Below are positions 26,897-35,192 of a stretch of DNA of 64,000 nucleotides, in pieces. The notes below the pieces were generated by a model that saw nothing but the letters and a program-made list of their open reading frames with translations, searched no databases and was not told where the DNA came from. The DNA comes from Oscillospiraceae bacterium (GTDB taxonomy: Bacteria; Bacillota; Clostridia; Oscillospirales; Acutalibacteraceae). The DNA lies in contig CADABX010000002.1 in assembly GCA_902786285.1 (NCBI GenBank), forward strand, positions 84,855-148,854, in the 5' to 3' direction. Numbering within the stretch: position 1 is the first letter of the stretch; each line of letters starts with the position of its first letter. A program made the position numbers and the translations under genes.

Positions 26897-26918
26897 ATTA
26901 TAGCACAAAAAGCGCGCA
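26897..26918 (-). promoter_or_regulatory. Extended -10 promoter of the VanZ gene
   Basis: Minus strand: TATAAT preceded by TGC (TGnTATAAT extended -10), with no good -35. The start codon is only about 15 bases downstream, so the leader would be very short. Confidence 0.45.
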
Positions 26919-26949
26919 AAAGTCCTTACGACTTTCTTACATTTTTCTG

Positions 26950-26980
26950 AAAACAAAAGCAGCCGCCCACAGGCAGCTGC
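26950..26980 (-). terminator. Intrinsic terminator of the sugar symporter gene
   Basis: Minus strand: 9-bp stem GCAGCTGCC/GGCGGCTGC (one G-T pair) followed by TTTTGTTTT. Confidence 0.75.
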
Positions 26981-26981
26981 A

Positions 26982-27009
26982 ACTGTTGACTGTCGACTGT
27001 TGACTGCGT
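26982..27009. repeat. Four-heptamer array at the 3' end of the symporter gene
   Basis: Four consecutive 7-bp units: ACTGTTG, ACTGTCG, ACTGTTG, ACTGCGT. It begins 5 bases past the symporter stop codon and is followed by that gene's terminator. It has the same unit length and copy number as the paired arrays elsewhere in the window, but no inverted partner was seen nearby. Confidence 0.7.
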
Positions 27010-27014
27010 TGTGC

Positions 27015-28553
27015 TCAGTCAATCCCGCGCTCATGCTCCTCTTCCTCCATCTCCTCGATGGCGGCTCTGCGGCGCTCCTCGAGGTCGGCGAGCATCTGCT
27101 CCTTGAATTTGCCGTGGACGTTAAACAGGAAGAACGCAAGCCCCGTCAGCGTCCGCGCGGCGGCGGGCGCCAGCGCAAAGATGATCCAAAGCCCGCGCTG
27201 CACGCCGGGGTCGGTGTTCGGAATGGCGGCGCCGTTGGCGTCCACCAGCGCCTGATAGTGGATCCACGTCAATACCATCGAGGTCAGCCACGCGTTGAAG
27301 GAGTTGCCGATCTTGAGAAAATAGTTGGAGATCGTGGTCACGATCGCCTCGTTGCGCATGCCGGTTTTCCATTCGGAATAGTCGAACACGTCGCCGGAGA
27401 GCACCGCGAGCGCCACGGCGATGACGCGGTTCGGCAGTCCGCAGACGGTCAGCGCAAATGCCATCCACACGAGGTTGAAGATCAGATGGTCGTCAAACGT
27501 CGCGCCGAACGGATGGTAACCGATTACCCACATGGCCGTGTAGGCAGCGCCGCCGAACAGTGCCGCGCCGATGATGGTGTTGCGCGCGCCGAAGCGGTGG
27601 ATAAACTTAGAGGACAGCGGCGTCATGATGTAGTTCGGCAGACCCGTAAACAGACCCACGATCGTGGCGTAAGAGTATTTGCCGGTGCAGTTGAACCAGA
27701 AAAACTTTTCGTTGCCCGCACCGATGGATTTGAACGAGTTGAAAAAGTTGCCGAGGATGAGGATGAACATCGGGCGGTTTTTCACCAGGTGTTTGAACGA
27801 ATCGAGCACGCCCACTTCTTTCATCTCTTCGCGCGACTGCAGCGGAATGCGTTCGCGCATGTGGCGGAAACCGTAAAGGCACGTGGCGGCGCACAGCAGC
27901 ACGATGATCCACGAAAAGCCGTGATAGATCCCGCTTTCGCCAACGCCCGCCTTGCGCCCGACGTCGAGCACGATCGGCAGCGCCGCCACAAGGAACGTGC
28001 CGAACAGGCGGGCAAATTCCACGGTCGTGATAGCGGACACGCGCTCGTTGTAGTTGGGCGTGATGTTATACTGCATCAGCGTCCACGCGCCGAAATAGCT
28101 CATGCCGAGACCCTTGAGCACGGTGGCGAACGCGACCCAAACGATCTTCATCGCCGGCGACAGGGAGGGGGAGGAAAAGAGCATCACCGTGCCGATCAGC
28201 CACAGCGGGATCGGCAAAATCAGATAGGGCTTGATCCGTCCCCAGCGTGTGCGCGTGCGGTCGATGATCAGGCCCGACAGCGTGTCGTCCACGGCGTCGT
28301 AGATGCTCGCGCCCAGACTGATGTTGGCATAGGCCTCCGGCGACAGGCCGAAGAACTGAATGATGAAAAACTGCAGATTCGCGTTGCAGAATTCGTCCAG
28401 GTTTTTCTGTCCGAACGCGACGGCGCACATGGAAAAGATCTCCTTGGGCGTCAGATACCGCCGCTTACGGTCGGCAACGGTCAGTTCGTTTTCCGCGTCT
28501 TGCACGGACGCTTCGATTGCGTCCGGCTGCACGGTGGTGGATGTCTCAGCCAA
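27015..28553 (-). CDS. Glycoside-pentoside-hexuronide (GPH) type sugar:cation symporter
   Basis: A 512-residue, roughly 12-helix transporter of the major facilitator superfamily. GPH-type features: YDAVDDTLSGLIIDRTRTRWGRIKPYLI after the second helix (the D…D.R…G..RP loop), PNYNERVSAI, and an inter-domain segment followed by FSYATIVGLFTGLP-like helices. It is predicted to import a sugar or glycoside with H+ or Na+ for the cytosolic glycosidases; the substrate is unknown. The C-terminus is an acidic coiled tail (LEERRRAAIEEMEEEEHERG). The start is a TTG, set by AAGGAGG 7 bases upstream; no ATG lies nearby. Confidence 0.85.
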   Translation of the reverse strand: MAETSTTVQPDAIEASVQDAENELTVADRKRRYLTPKEIFSMCAVAFGQKNLDEFCNANLQFFIIQFFGLSPEAYANISLGASIYDAVDDTLSGLIIDRTRTRWGRIKPYLILPIPLWLIGTVMLFSSPSLSPAMKIVWVAFATVLKGLGMSYFGAWTLMQYNITPNYNERVSAITTVEFARLFGTFLVAALPIVLDVGRKAGVGESGIYHGFSWIIVLLCAATCLYGFRHMRERIPLQSREEMKEVGVLDSFKHLVKNRPMFILILGNFFNSFKSIGAGNEKFFWFNCTGKYSYATIVGLFTGLPNYIMTPLSSKFIHRFGARNTIIGAALFGGAAYTAMWVIGYHPFGATFDDHLIFNLVWMAFALTVCGLPNRVIAVALAVLSGDVFDYSEWKTGMRNEAIVTTISNYFLKIGNSFNAWLTSMVLTWIHYQALVDANGAAIPNTDPGVQRGLWIIFALAPAAARTLTGLAFFLFNVHGKFKEQMLADLEERRRAAIEEMEEEEHERGID

Positions 28554-28583
28554 AAGAACCCCTCCTTCGGATTGATCGGTTCC

Positions 28584-28612
28584 ATTCTAGCACAGTTCGC
28601 GCCCGAATGCAA
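28584..28612 (-). promoter_or_regulatory. Sigma-A promoter of the symporter gene
   Basis: Minus strand: TTGCAT, 17 bp, TAGAAT. Confidence 0.65.
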
Positions 28613-28696
28613 GACGAAGAGGGAAAACTGCCCAAATAAATATTTTTGCATCTTCTTAAAAATGTTAAAAACCAACAAATACTTTCCGGTCTGCCC

Positions 28697-28725
28697 TTGA
28701 CAGACGCGCAAAAATCCCGTACAAT
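28697..28725 (+). promoter_or_regulatory. Sigma-A promoter of the zinc-ribbon membrane protein gene
   Basis: TTGACA, 17 bp, TACAAT, 35 bases before the ATG. Confidence 0.75.
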
Positions 28726-28760
28726 GAATGTGTCCATATTTTGGAAGAGGAGCGATCACC

Positions 28761-29501
28761 ATGGCGCAATGTCCGAACTGCCACGCGAAGCTGCATGTCT
28801 GGAACGTGAAAGCCGAATGTCCCCACTGCCACGCCAATATTCCGAACCACAACTGGGAACAGCGGCTCGACGCCGACGCCGACGCGCGCGAAGCGGCGTT
28901 TTACAAGATGCATACCACGCTGGCAAAGCTCAAATACGCCGTGATCGGCACGCCTTTGCACCTGATTCGTCTGATCTGCTGTGTGCTGCCGCTTTTGGGC
29001 TATCTGCTGCCGATGGCGCACGTGATCGGCAAGGACGCGGAGGGCGACTTCAGTCTGCTGTCGATGTTCACCGGCAACAAGGAGCTGTTCGCACCGGCGC
29101 ATTTGCCGGAAATCTTCAAATGGGGTTCGCCCGCCCAGACGGGTCTGCTGCGTGCGCTGCTGTTGGCGGCTGCCGCGCTGGTCTGCGGCGTGGTTGCGTT
29201 TTTCCTGGTGCCGATTCTGTTCAAACATCCGAAATCCCCGGCGGTCATGATTCTGCATCTGCTCTCGTTCGGCGGCTATACGGCAGGCGTTTTTCTTGCA
29301 AAAAGCACGTTCCAATCGTTTGGCAACGGCAGTCTGCAGTTCGCCGTGTGGCTCGGCGTTGCGGCGTTTTCTCTGGTGTTTGTGCTGGATGTGATTTTGC
29401 TGATTCTGCCGGTGAACGAGGAAAAGCGCAAGTATGTGCCGAAGGATGAACTGCAGATCGAGTATGCCAAAAAGCTGGAAGCGGAAGAAATGAAAAATTG
29501 A
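28761..29501 (+). CDS. Zinc-ribbon membrane protein
   Basis: A 246-residue protein with an N-terminal zinc ribbon (Cys4, Cys7, Cys20, Cys23 in CPNC…CPHC) and four predicted membrane helices (LIRLICCVLPLLGYLLPMAHV, LLLAAAALVCGVVAFFLVPIL, MILHLLSFGGYTAGVFLA, WLGVAAFSLVFVLDVILLILPV). Function unknown; such proteins are common in Clostridia. The start at 28761 follows GAGGAG. The stop codon lies inside the left array of element E5, so the last residues (MKN) derive from repeat sequence. Confidence 0.8.
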   Translation: MAQCPNCHAKLHVWNVKAECPHCHANIPNHNWEQRLDADADAREAAFYKMHTTLAKLKYAVIGTPLHLIRLICCVLPLLGYLLPMAHVIGKDAEGDFSLLSMFTGNKELFAPAHLPEIFKWGSPAQTGLLRALLLAAAALVCGVVAFFLVPILFKHPKSPAVMILHLLSFGGYTAGVFLAKSTFQSFGNGSLQFAVWLGVAAFSLVFVLDVILLILPVNEEKRKYVPKDELQIEYAKKLEAEEMKN

Positions 29502-29521
29502 AAAATGATAGTTGAAAATTG

Positions 29522-29550
29522 CGGTCGCGGGGAAGTACGCGGCCGTTTTT
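29522..29550 (+). terminator. Intrinsic terminator of the zinc-ribbon gene
   Basis: An 8-bp stem CGGTCGCG/CGCGGCCG (one G-T pair) followed by TTTTT, directly after the left array of E5. Confidence 0.75.
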
Positions 29551-29586
29551 ATGGTGCTGCATGAAAAAGTGCAGCTGACGTAACTC

Positions 29587-29630
29587 TGCTACAACTCAGC
29601 TACAACTCAGCTACAACTCAGCTACAACTC
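29587..29630 (+). repeat. Four-copy 11-bp tandem repeat
   Basis: The unit AGCTACAACTC is repeated four times; only the first copy differs, in its first base. No gene or known site overlaps it. Confidence 0.85.
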
Positions 29631-29790
29631 CTCCACACACACAAACGCCCTAACGGTGGGCTTTTTCGGGGATTTGTCACATGAGATTCTCTTTTTGACA
29701 AGTAAAAAGTCTGAAAAATAGAAAACATGAAAAAACGGAAAATGTTGGAAAACGTCATCTACACCTGTTTCGTCTACACCGGTTTGTCGC

Positions 29791-29882
29791 GTAGGGGTCG
29801 CCCCATGTGGCGACCCGGGAATTGCCCGTGCATGAATCATTGATGGATAGGTTCCCGGGCGACCACGCGGGGTCGCCCCTAC
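29791..29882. repeat. Imperfect palindrome with 31-bp arms
   Basis: The left arm (29791-29821) begins GTAGGGGTCGCCCC and ends CCCGGGAA. The right arm (29852-29882) is its inverted copy with a few changes. The loop is about 30 bases. There is no coding capacity; it resembles a REP or MITE-like palindromic unit. Confidence 0.75.
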
Positions 29883-29917
29883 ACGGATGGATTGTTTTTT
29901 GCAAAAACACAGCGCCC

Positions 29918-29985
29918 GTAGTGTCGATCAGTGATCGACCGGGCGCGGATGGTATGATACGATCGCCGATCACTGATCGGTGCTA
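29918..29985. repeat. Second palindrome around CGATCAGTGATCG
   Basis: The left arm GTAG…CGATCAGTGATCG (29918-29940) pairs with the inverted copy at 29963-29985. Both outer ends carry GTAG/CTAC, like the ends of the preceding palindrome, which suggests the same mechanism of origin. Confidence 0.7.
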
Positions 29986-30040
29986 CAATTATCAATGATC
30001 AGTTTTCAATTTATATTTCTTAATTCTTAATTCTTCCTTC

Positions 30041-30829
30041 TTAATTCTCCATCCTGTGCGCCTTCACCTTTTGCAGTGCGCCTTTTTCCAGCCTTGAGAC
30101 CTGCGCTTGCGAAATGCCGATCTCCTTTGCCACCTCGGTCTGCGTCAGTCCCTGCAGATAGCGCAGCGCGAGGATCTTTTTTTCGCGCTCCGGCAGCGCA
30201 CGGATCGCCTTTTTGAGCATGATCTCGTCGATCCACTGCTCGTCCGTGTGGTTGTCGCCGATCTGATCCATCACATAAATCGTGTCGCCCGCGTCGGAAT
30301 AGACCGGGTCATACAGCGACACCGGGTCCACGATCGCCTCCAGCGCCAGCACAACCTGCTGCTTTTTGAGCCCGAGCGCCGCGGCAATCTCCTCCACCGG
30401 CGGCTCGCGGCCGGTCTCGTTCTGCATCTTTTCCTTCACCTGCATCGCGTGGTACGCCGTGTCGCGGATGGAGCGGCTGACGCGCACGGGGTTGTAATCG
30501 CGCAGATAGCGCCGCACCTCGCCGATGATCATCGGCACCGCATAGGTGGAAAACCGCACGCCCTGCGCCACGTCAAAGTGATCGATCGCCTTCATCAGCC
30601 CGATACAGCCCACCTGAAACAGATCGTCCGGATTTTCGCCGCGCGAAGAAAACCGGCCGATCACACTGAGCACCAGCCGCAGATTGCCGGTGATGAGCTG
30701 TTCGCGCGCCTGTTTGTCGCCGGCTGCGGCCTTTTGCAGCAGCGCCGTTTTTTCGCTTTCCGAAAGCACCTGCAGCTTCGATGTGTCAATGCCGATGATC
30801 TCCACCTTGTTGTAGTTCAACTTCTTCAC
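30041..30829 (-). CDS. sigG: Sporulation sigma factor SigG
   Basis: A 262-residue sigma-70 family protein of the forespore-specific SigG type. Region 1.2/2: NLRLVLSVIGRFSSRGENPDDLFQVGCIGLMKAIDHFD and RFSTYAVPMIIGEVRRYLRD; region 4: LTQTEVAKEIGISQAQVSRLEKGAL. The N-terminal NKVEIIGIDTSKL is the SigG hallmark. It directs late forespore genes (coats of SASP type, germination). The annotated GTG has a poor site. GAGGTG 6 bases before the TTG at codon 4 (30820) makes that TTG an equally good start. Its last codons and stop lie in the right array of E5. The usual sigE/spoIIGA neighbours are absent. Confidence 0.93.
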   Translation of the reverse strand: MKKLNYNKVEIIGIDTSKLQVLSESEKTALLQKAAAGDKQAREQLITGNLRLVLSVIGRFSSRGENPDDLFQVGCIGLMKAIDHFDVAQGVRFSTYAVPMIIGEVRRYLRDYNPVRVSRSIRDTAYHAMQVKEKMQNETGREPPVEEIAAALGLKKQQVVLALEAIVDPVSLYDPVYSDAGDTIYVMDQIGDNHTDEQWIDEIMLKKAIRALPEREKKILALRYLQGLTQTEVAKEIGISQAQVSRLEKGALQKVKAHRMEN

Positions 30830-30869
30830 CTCAGCGTCAGTATTGCCCGCCCAAAAGCGTTTTATAGGG

Positions 30870-30898
30870 TTGAAAAAGAAAGAAAAATATGCTAAGAT
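30870..30898 (+). promoter_or_regulatory. Sigma-A promoter of the second beta-galactosidase gene
   Basis: TTGAAA, 17 bp, TAAGAT, 34 bases before the ATG, in the divergent gap with sigG. Confidence 0.65.
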
Positions 30899-30932
30899 GA
30901 AGCGAGGATATTTCGAAGACGGAGGTTCAAAA

Positions 30933-33923
30933 ATGATCTATCGGATTCAGAAGCTGCACGCCAACGAGCTTGGCGTTTACGAAGAAAACAAGTGTGCGCC
31001 GCGCAGCTATTTCATTTCCTACGGCGACCGCGCAACGCTCGAGCGGCAGTCTGTGCTGACCGAACGGGCCAACAGCGACAAGGTGACGCTGCTGAGCGGC
31101 GAATGGAGATTCAAATATTACGAAAAGATCTCGCGTATGCCGACACATATCGATACGGAAAAGATGATGTTCGACACGGTGCAGGTGCCCGCCACCTGGC
31201 AGCGCACCGGCTATGAGCCGCCGGTCTATCTCAACACGCGCTACGAGTTTGACCCCCACGCGCCGCATATTCCCGAAGAGATGTCCTGCGGCGTCTATGC
31301 CAAAACGTTTGCGATCAAGGAAAGCACCGCCCATGCGACGCTGACGTTTCTGGGTGTGTGCTCGTCGCTGACGCTGTATGTCAACGGACAGTATGTCGGC
31401 TACAGCGAAGGCTCCCACAACACGGCGGAGTTTTCGCTCGACGGTGTAATGCAAACGGGTGACAACGAGCTGCTCGCGATCGTGACCAAATGGAGCACCG
31501 GCACCTATCTGGAATGCCAGGACATGTTCCGCGAAAACGGCATCTTCCGCGACGTCTATCTCACCGAAACGGGCGATTGTGCGTTTTGGGACGTGCAGGT
31601 CAAGCCCGAAGAAAGCGAAGGCGGCTGGCACTTATATGTCAACGGCACACTGCGGGGCGAGCGCTTTTCCGGCCGGATGCTGACCGCGTCGCTGCTCGAT
31701 AACGGCCTTTCGCTGCGCGAGCAAAGCTGCGGCGCGTCGCGTGAATTCAGCTTTTTCTTTGCGCTGTCCGATGTAAAGTCCTGGACGGCGGAAACGCCGT
31801 ATCTTTACGATCTGTTTCTCACCCTGCAGGGGGAAGGCGACTGCGAGGTGCTGCGCTTTTGCGTGGGCTTTCGATCCGTGCGGATCGACGGCGAACGGTT
31901 TTTGTTCAACGAAACGCCGATCAAATTCAAGGGCGTCAACCACCACGATACCAACGAAAAAACCGGCTATGTGATGACGGCGCAGGATCTGGAAAAAGAC
32001 GTGAAGCTGATGAAGGAATTCAACGTCAACGCCGTGCGCACATCGCACTATCCGCCCGATCCCGTGTTCCTCTCGCTGTGCGACCAATACGGGTTGTATG
32101 TGATCGACGAAGCGGATATCGAAACCCACGGCATGTGGCAGGACAAGCTGCGGATCAACGCGCTGAGCAACAGCAAGGATTGGACAAGCCGCTATCTCGA
32201 CCGCGTCCGGCGCATGTTTTGCCGCGACAAAAACCACCCGAGCATCACGATGTGGAGCCTCGGCAACGAATCCGGCGGCTGGAAAAACCAGGACGCGTGC
32301 TATGCCTGGCTCAAAAAGCACAGCGAGCTGCCCGTCCACTATGAGGGCGTCATCCGCACCGTTCGCGGCTCGTATGATGTGATTTCCGAAATGTATCCGC
32401 GCTTCCCGCTTTTCAACCGCATTGCCGAACACAAGCTCGGCGCGCGCTACCGCGGCAAGCCCTATTTCATGTGCGAATACTGCCACGCCATGGGCTTCGG
32501 CCCGGGCGCGCTCGAAGAATACTGGCAGCAGATCTATGCCCACGAGCAGTTGTGCGGCGGCTGTATCTGGGAATGGGCGGATCACAGCGTGTATAACAAA
32601 AACGCCAAATATACCTACACCTACGGCGGCGACCACGGCGAACGAAAGCACGACAGCAACTTCTGCGTGGACGGGTTGTTCTATCCCAACCGCAAACCGC
32701 ATACCGGCGCGTGGGCGATGAAAACAACCTACCGCCCGATCCGCGCCGTATGTTTGAGCGAAAACCTCTATCGCTTCACCAACACCAACAGCTTTTTGAA
32801 TGCGAACGTCTATGACGTGACGTTCCGTCTGCTGCGCGACGGCGCTGTGATCGAAACGGGCACGGTCGATCTTGACATTCCGCCCCGCGGCACTCAAAGC
32901 GTGGTTATCGCGCATACCATGACGGACCCGCAGCACGACTACTGCATCAATTTCATCTACTGCGACAAGAGCGGCCACTGTGTGGGCGAAGAGCAGCTTG
33001 TGCTCCAGGAACACCTTGCGCCGCCGACGATCGAAGCAAAATCCGCTGTGGCGTTCCTCAAAAAGCATGATTCCATCCTTGTCGCGTTCGACCGCGGCCG
33101 CGCCGTGTTCGACAAGAGCACGGGCGTGCTTGTCAGCTATGCGGTGGGCGGCAAAGAGATGCTGGCCGACGATTTCGGCTTTGTACCCAACGTCTACCGC
33201 GCACCGCTCGACAACGACCGCAACAAGGAAAAAAGCTGGGAAAAGCTCGGACTCGACAAACTCCGCCCGGCGTCGCGCAAGCTGCTGGAATGCAGAAACG
33301 ACAAACAGGGCTTCGTCTTTTTGCGCACGGCCGGCGCGCTGGAATATACCGACAAAAAGCTGTTCCGGTTTGAGCTGTGCTACCGCGTCTATCCCGACGG
33401 CACACTGAAAGTGGACGCGAAGCTGATGCGTCCGGGTCTTGTCCGGGTGCCGATGGAACTGTCGCGCTTCGGCGTCACGCTCCACCTGGATCAGTCGCTC
33501 AAATATGTGCGCTACTACGGCCGCGGCGAGCGGGAAAACCTGCCCGACATCAAGCACCACGCGCCGCTCGGTATCTATGAGAGTACGGCGTTCGATCTGT
33601 GCGAGGACTATATCAAGCCCCAGGAAAACGGCACCCATACCGATACGCGCTCCCTGCGCCTTTGCGACAGCGCCGGCAGCGGTGTGGAATTTGTCTGTGA
33701 CGAAAAGCCGTTCACCTTCTCGGCCCGTCCGTATAAAAACAGCACGCTTATCAAGGCAAAGCACCTCGAGGACCTGCACGACGACCGGCTCGTCTGTCTC
33801 AACCTCGACGGCTTCATGCGCGGCACCGGCTCTAATTCCTGCGGCCCGGACGTGCTGCCGCAATATGACCTGAAGATCCGCGACACGCTCGCGTTCGGGT
33901 TTTATTTGAGACCGGTACAATAA
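30933..33923 (+). CDS. lacZ: Beta-galactosidase (GH2, LacZ type), second copy
   Basis: A 996-residue cytosolic GH2 enzyme with full LacZ architecture (E. coli LacZ has 1023). Seen: jelly-roll (LTLYVNGQYVGYSEGSHNTAEF), GVNHHDTN, acid/base Glu446 in MWSLGNESGG, nucleophile Glu515 in YFMCEYCHAMG, and the C-terminal domain ending in GTGSNSCGPDVLPQYDL. It is clearly distinct from the enzyme at 17.6 kb: the active-site strand reads CEYCHAMGFGPG instead of VEYAHAMGNSPG. Different substrate preferences are therefore likely. The start at 30933 has GGAGG 7 bases upstream. Confidence 0.92.
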   Translation: MIYRIQKLHANELGVYEENKCAPRSYFISYGDRATLERQSVLTERANSDKVTLLSGEWRFKYYEKISRMPTHIDTEKMMFDTVQVPATWQRTGYEPPVYLNTRYEFDPHAPHIPEEMSCGVYAKTFAIKESTAHATLTFLGVCSSLTLYVNGQYVGYSEGSHNTAEFSLDGVMQTGDNELLAIVTKWSTGTYLECQDMFRENGIFRDVYLTETGDCAFWDVQVKPEESEGGWHLYVNGTLRGERFSGRMLTASLLDNGLSLREQSCGASREFSFFFALSDVKSWTAETPYLYDLFLTLQGEGDCEVLRFCVGFRSVRIDGERFLFNETPIKFKGVNHHDTNEKTGYVMTAQDLEKDVKLMKEFNVNAVRTSHYPPDPVFLSLCDQYGLYVIDEADIETHGMWQDKLRINALSNSKDWTSRYLDRVRRMFCRDKNHPSITMWSLGNESGGWKNQDACYAWLKKHSELPVHYEGVIRTVRGSYDVISEMYPRFPLFNRIAEHKLGARYRGKPYFMCEYCHAMGFGPGALEEYWQQIYAHEQLCGGCIWEWADHSVYNKNAKYTYTYGGDHGERKHDSNFCVDGLFYPNRKPHTGAWAMKTTYRPIRAVCLSENLYRFTNTNSFLNANVYDVTFRLLRDGAVIETGTVDLDIPPRGTQSVVIAHTMTDPQHDYCINFIYCDKSGHCVGEEQLVLQEHLAPPTIEAKSAVAFLKKHDSILVAFDRGRAVFDKSTGVLVSYAVGGKEMLADDFGFVPNVYRAPLDNDRNKEKSWEKLGLDKLRPASRKLLECRNDKQGFVFLRTAGALEYTDKKLFRFELCYRVYPDGTLKVDAKLMRPGLVRVPMELSRFGVTLHLDQSLKYVRYYGRGERENLPDIKHHAPLGIYESTAFDLCEDYIKPQENGTHTDTRSLRLCDSAGSGVEFVCDEKPFTFSARPYKNSTLIKAKHLEDLHDDRLVCLNLDGFMRGTGSNSCGPDVLPQYDLKIRDTLAFGFYLRPVQ

Positions 33924-33938
33924 CAAGTATAACAAAAG

Positions 33939-33975
33939 GGCAGGCTGCGTTGATGCAGCCTGCCGCTTCGTTTTT
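33939..33975. terminator. Terminator between convergent genes
   Basis: A perfect 10-bp stem GGCAGGCTGC/GCAGCCTGCC, loop GTTGAT, then GCTTCGTTTTT. The left flank is A-rich enough for partial function on the minus strand. Confidence 0.85.
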
Positions 33976-33977
33976 AT

Positions 33978-34994
33978 TCAGCTGTTTAAAAAATTCAAAT
34001 GCCGGTTGTTCAATTTTGTCAGCAATGCAGAAAGCACCGTTGTAGTGATACAAACGGCAAAAAAGACCGGAATGCTTGCTTTGAAAAAATGCCGGAATAA
34101 AAAGATAAACAAAGGATGGATATAGTAGATGAACGAGGCGGCGTTACGCGCATACTTAGCGCCGACGGCAAACTGCTGCAGCGGGTGCTGCAGCAGCATC
34201 ACAAAAATGGCAAGCATCAGCGGGAACAGCATGAAAGTGTAAAGCAAGCCTTCCTGCAACTCGAATGCCGTTACGGCAACCTTTTCGCATTCAAACAGCA
34301 CGAGGAAGGCAACTGTTGCGGTGGTGACCAATGCTTTTGGTGTGGCGGTCAACGTTTCTCTGTGGCGGTAGGTGGCGTTGCCCAGTGCCACAAAGCTGAT
34401 GCCGAACACGCAAAGACGGTGCACATAACGTAGCTTGTCGTCAATGAACAGTTTGTCCAACACCGGAATGTTGCTGCACGCAACATAATAATAGGACATG
34501 CCAAAGCAGGCAAGGAAGAACAGCAAAATGCCAATGCAAAGCAGCAGCTTTTCTTTTTTCAGCCTGTGTGCTAGTGTCAGCACGGCAACAGCAACCATCA
34601 GCGAGGGGAAGAACCAAAGATGCTCCGAAACGCCTTTATACAGATAGCCTTTCAGGATGATGATAACCGTGTCTTTTGTAAACGTGTGCTGCTGCAGATT
34701 GACAACAATTAGCCGCACGGCATAGATCGTGCTCCAGAACAGATAGACTTTGAGGAGCTTGCGTTCATACCCCTTGAAGGGCCTTTCGCCGCTGTGGAGC
34801 TTTTGCGAATAAAAATGGCCGGCAACCAAAAAGAAGAACGGCACGGCGATCCGCGATACATATTCCACCGCGATTGTGTCCGCAAATTCGCTGATGTCAA
34901 GGAACGGATTGGCATGGATGTTCACAACCAGAAGCGCGCAGAAATAGCGGAACAGATCGATCGAACAATTCCGGCTGCTGCTTCTCAAAGCCAT
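33978..34994 (-). CDS. Acyltransferase family 3 membrane protein
   Basis: A 338-residue polytopic membrane protein with about ten helices. The N-terminal segment NCSIDLFRYFCALLVVNIHANPF is the acyltransferase-3 start (conserved D.xR…H). These enzymes move acetyl or other acyl groups onto extracytoplasmic sugars such as cell-wall polymers or surface polysaccharide. The target is unknown. The second of two close ATGs (34994) has AAGGAGGA at 7 bases and is preferred; the first is 1 base away. It is monocistronic, and base composition is more AT-rich than its neighbours. Confidence 0.8.
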   Translation of the reverse strand: MALRSSSRNCSIDLFRYFCALLVVNIHANPFLDISEFADTIAVEYVSRIAVPFFFLVAGHFYSQKLHSGERPFKGYERKLLKVYLFWSTIYAVRLIVVNLQQHTFTKDTVIIILKGYLYKGVSEHLWFFPSLMVAVAVLTLAHRLKKEKLLLCIGILLFFLACFGMSYYYVACSNIPVLDKLFIDDKLRYVHRLCVFGISFVALGNATYRHRETLTATPKALVTTATVAFLVLFECEKVAVTAFELQEGLLYTFMLFPLMLAIFVMLLQHPLQQFAVGAKYARNAASFIYYIHPLFIFLFRHFFKASIPVFFAVCITTTVLSALLTKLNNRHLNFLNS

Positions 34995-35023
34995 ACGCAT
35001 TCCTCCTTGCTTTGCATTGAGGC

Positions 35024-35052
35024 ATTATAGCATACGATGCATAGATTTGCAA
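35024..35052 (-). promoter_or_regulatory. Sigma-A promoter of the acyltransferase gene
   Basis: Minus strand: TTGCAA, 17 bp, TATAAT. Confidence 0.7.
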
Positions 35053-35095
35053 GTGAAAAGCAGGAAATAATCTGATACAATGTGCCCGATACATC

Positions 35096-35124
35096 TTGCA
35101 ATGCGCGTTTTTTTTTGCTATACT
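35096..35124 (+). promoter_or_regulatory. Sigma-A promoter of the iol operon
   Basis: TTGCAA, 17 bp, TATACT. The 68-base leader contains a hairpin (CAGG…CCG/CGGCCTG, about 35139-35158). Confidence 0.7.
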
Positions 35125-35192
35125 AAACAATGTATGAGCAGGTCCGCGTTTCGGCCTGTCCACCGCAGAATTTTCATAATGGAGGCAATCAA

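Larger units (their letters stand above)
29494..30047. repeat. Composite inverted-repeat region E5 between two convergent genes
   Basis: The gap between the zinc-ribbon gene and sigG contains no gene. It is bounded by a left array of four heptamers (29494-29521; AAAATTG, AAAAATG, ATAGTTG, AAAATTG) and a right array of four (30020-30047; TTAATTC, TTAATTC, TTCCTTC, TTAATTC). Read inversely the right units (GAATTAA) resemble the left ones. Each array contains the stop codon of the adjacent gene. Inside are a terminator, an 11-bp tandem repeat and two nested palindromes, listed separately. Confidence 0.7.
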
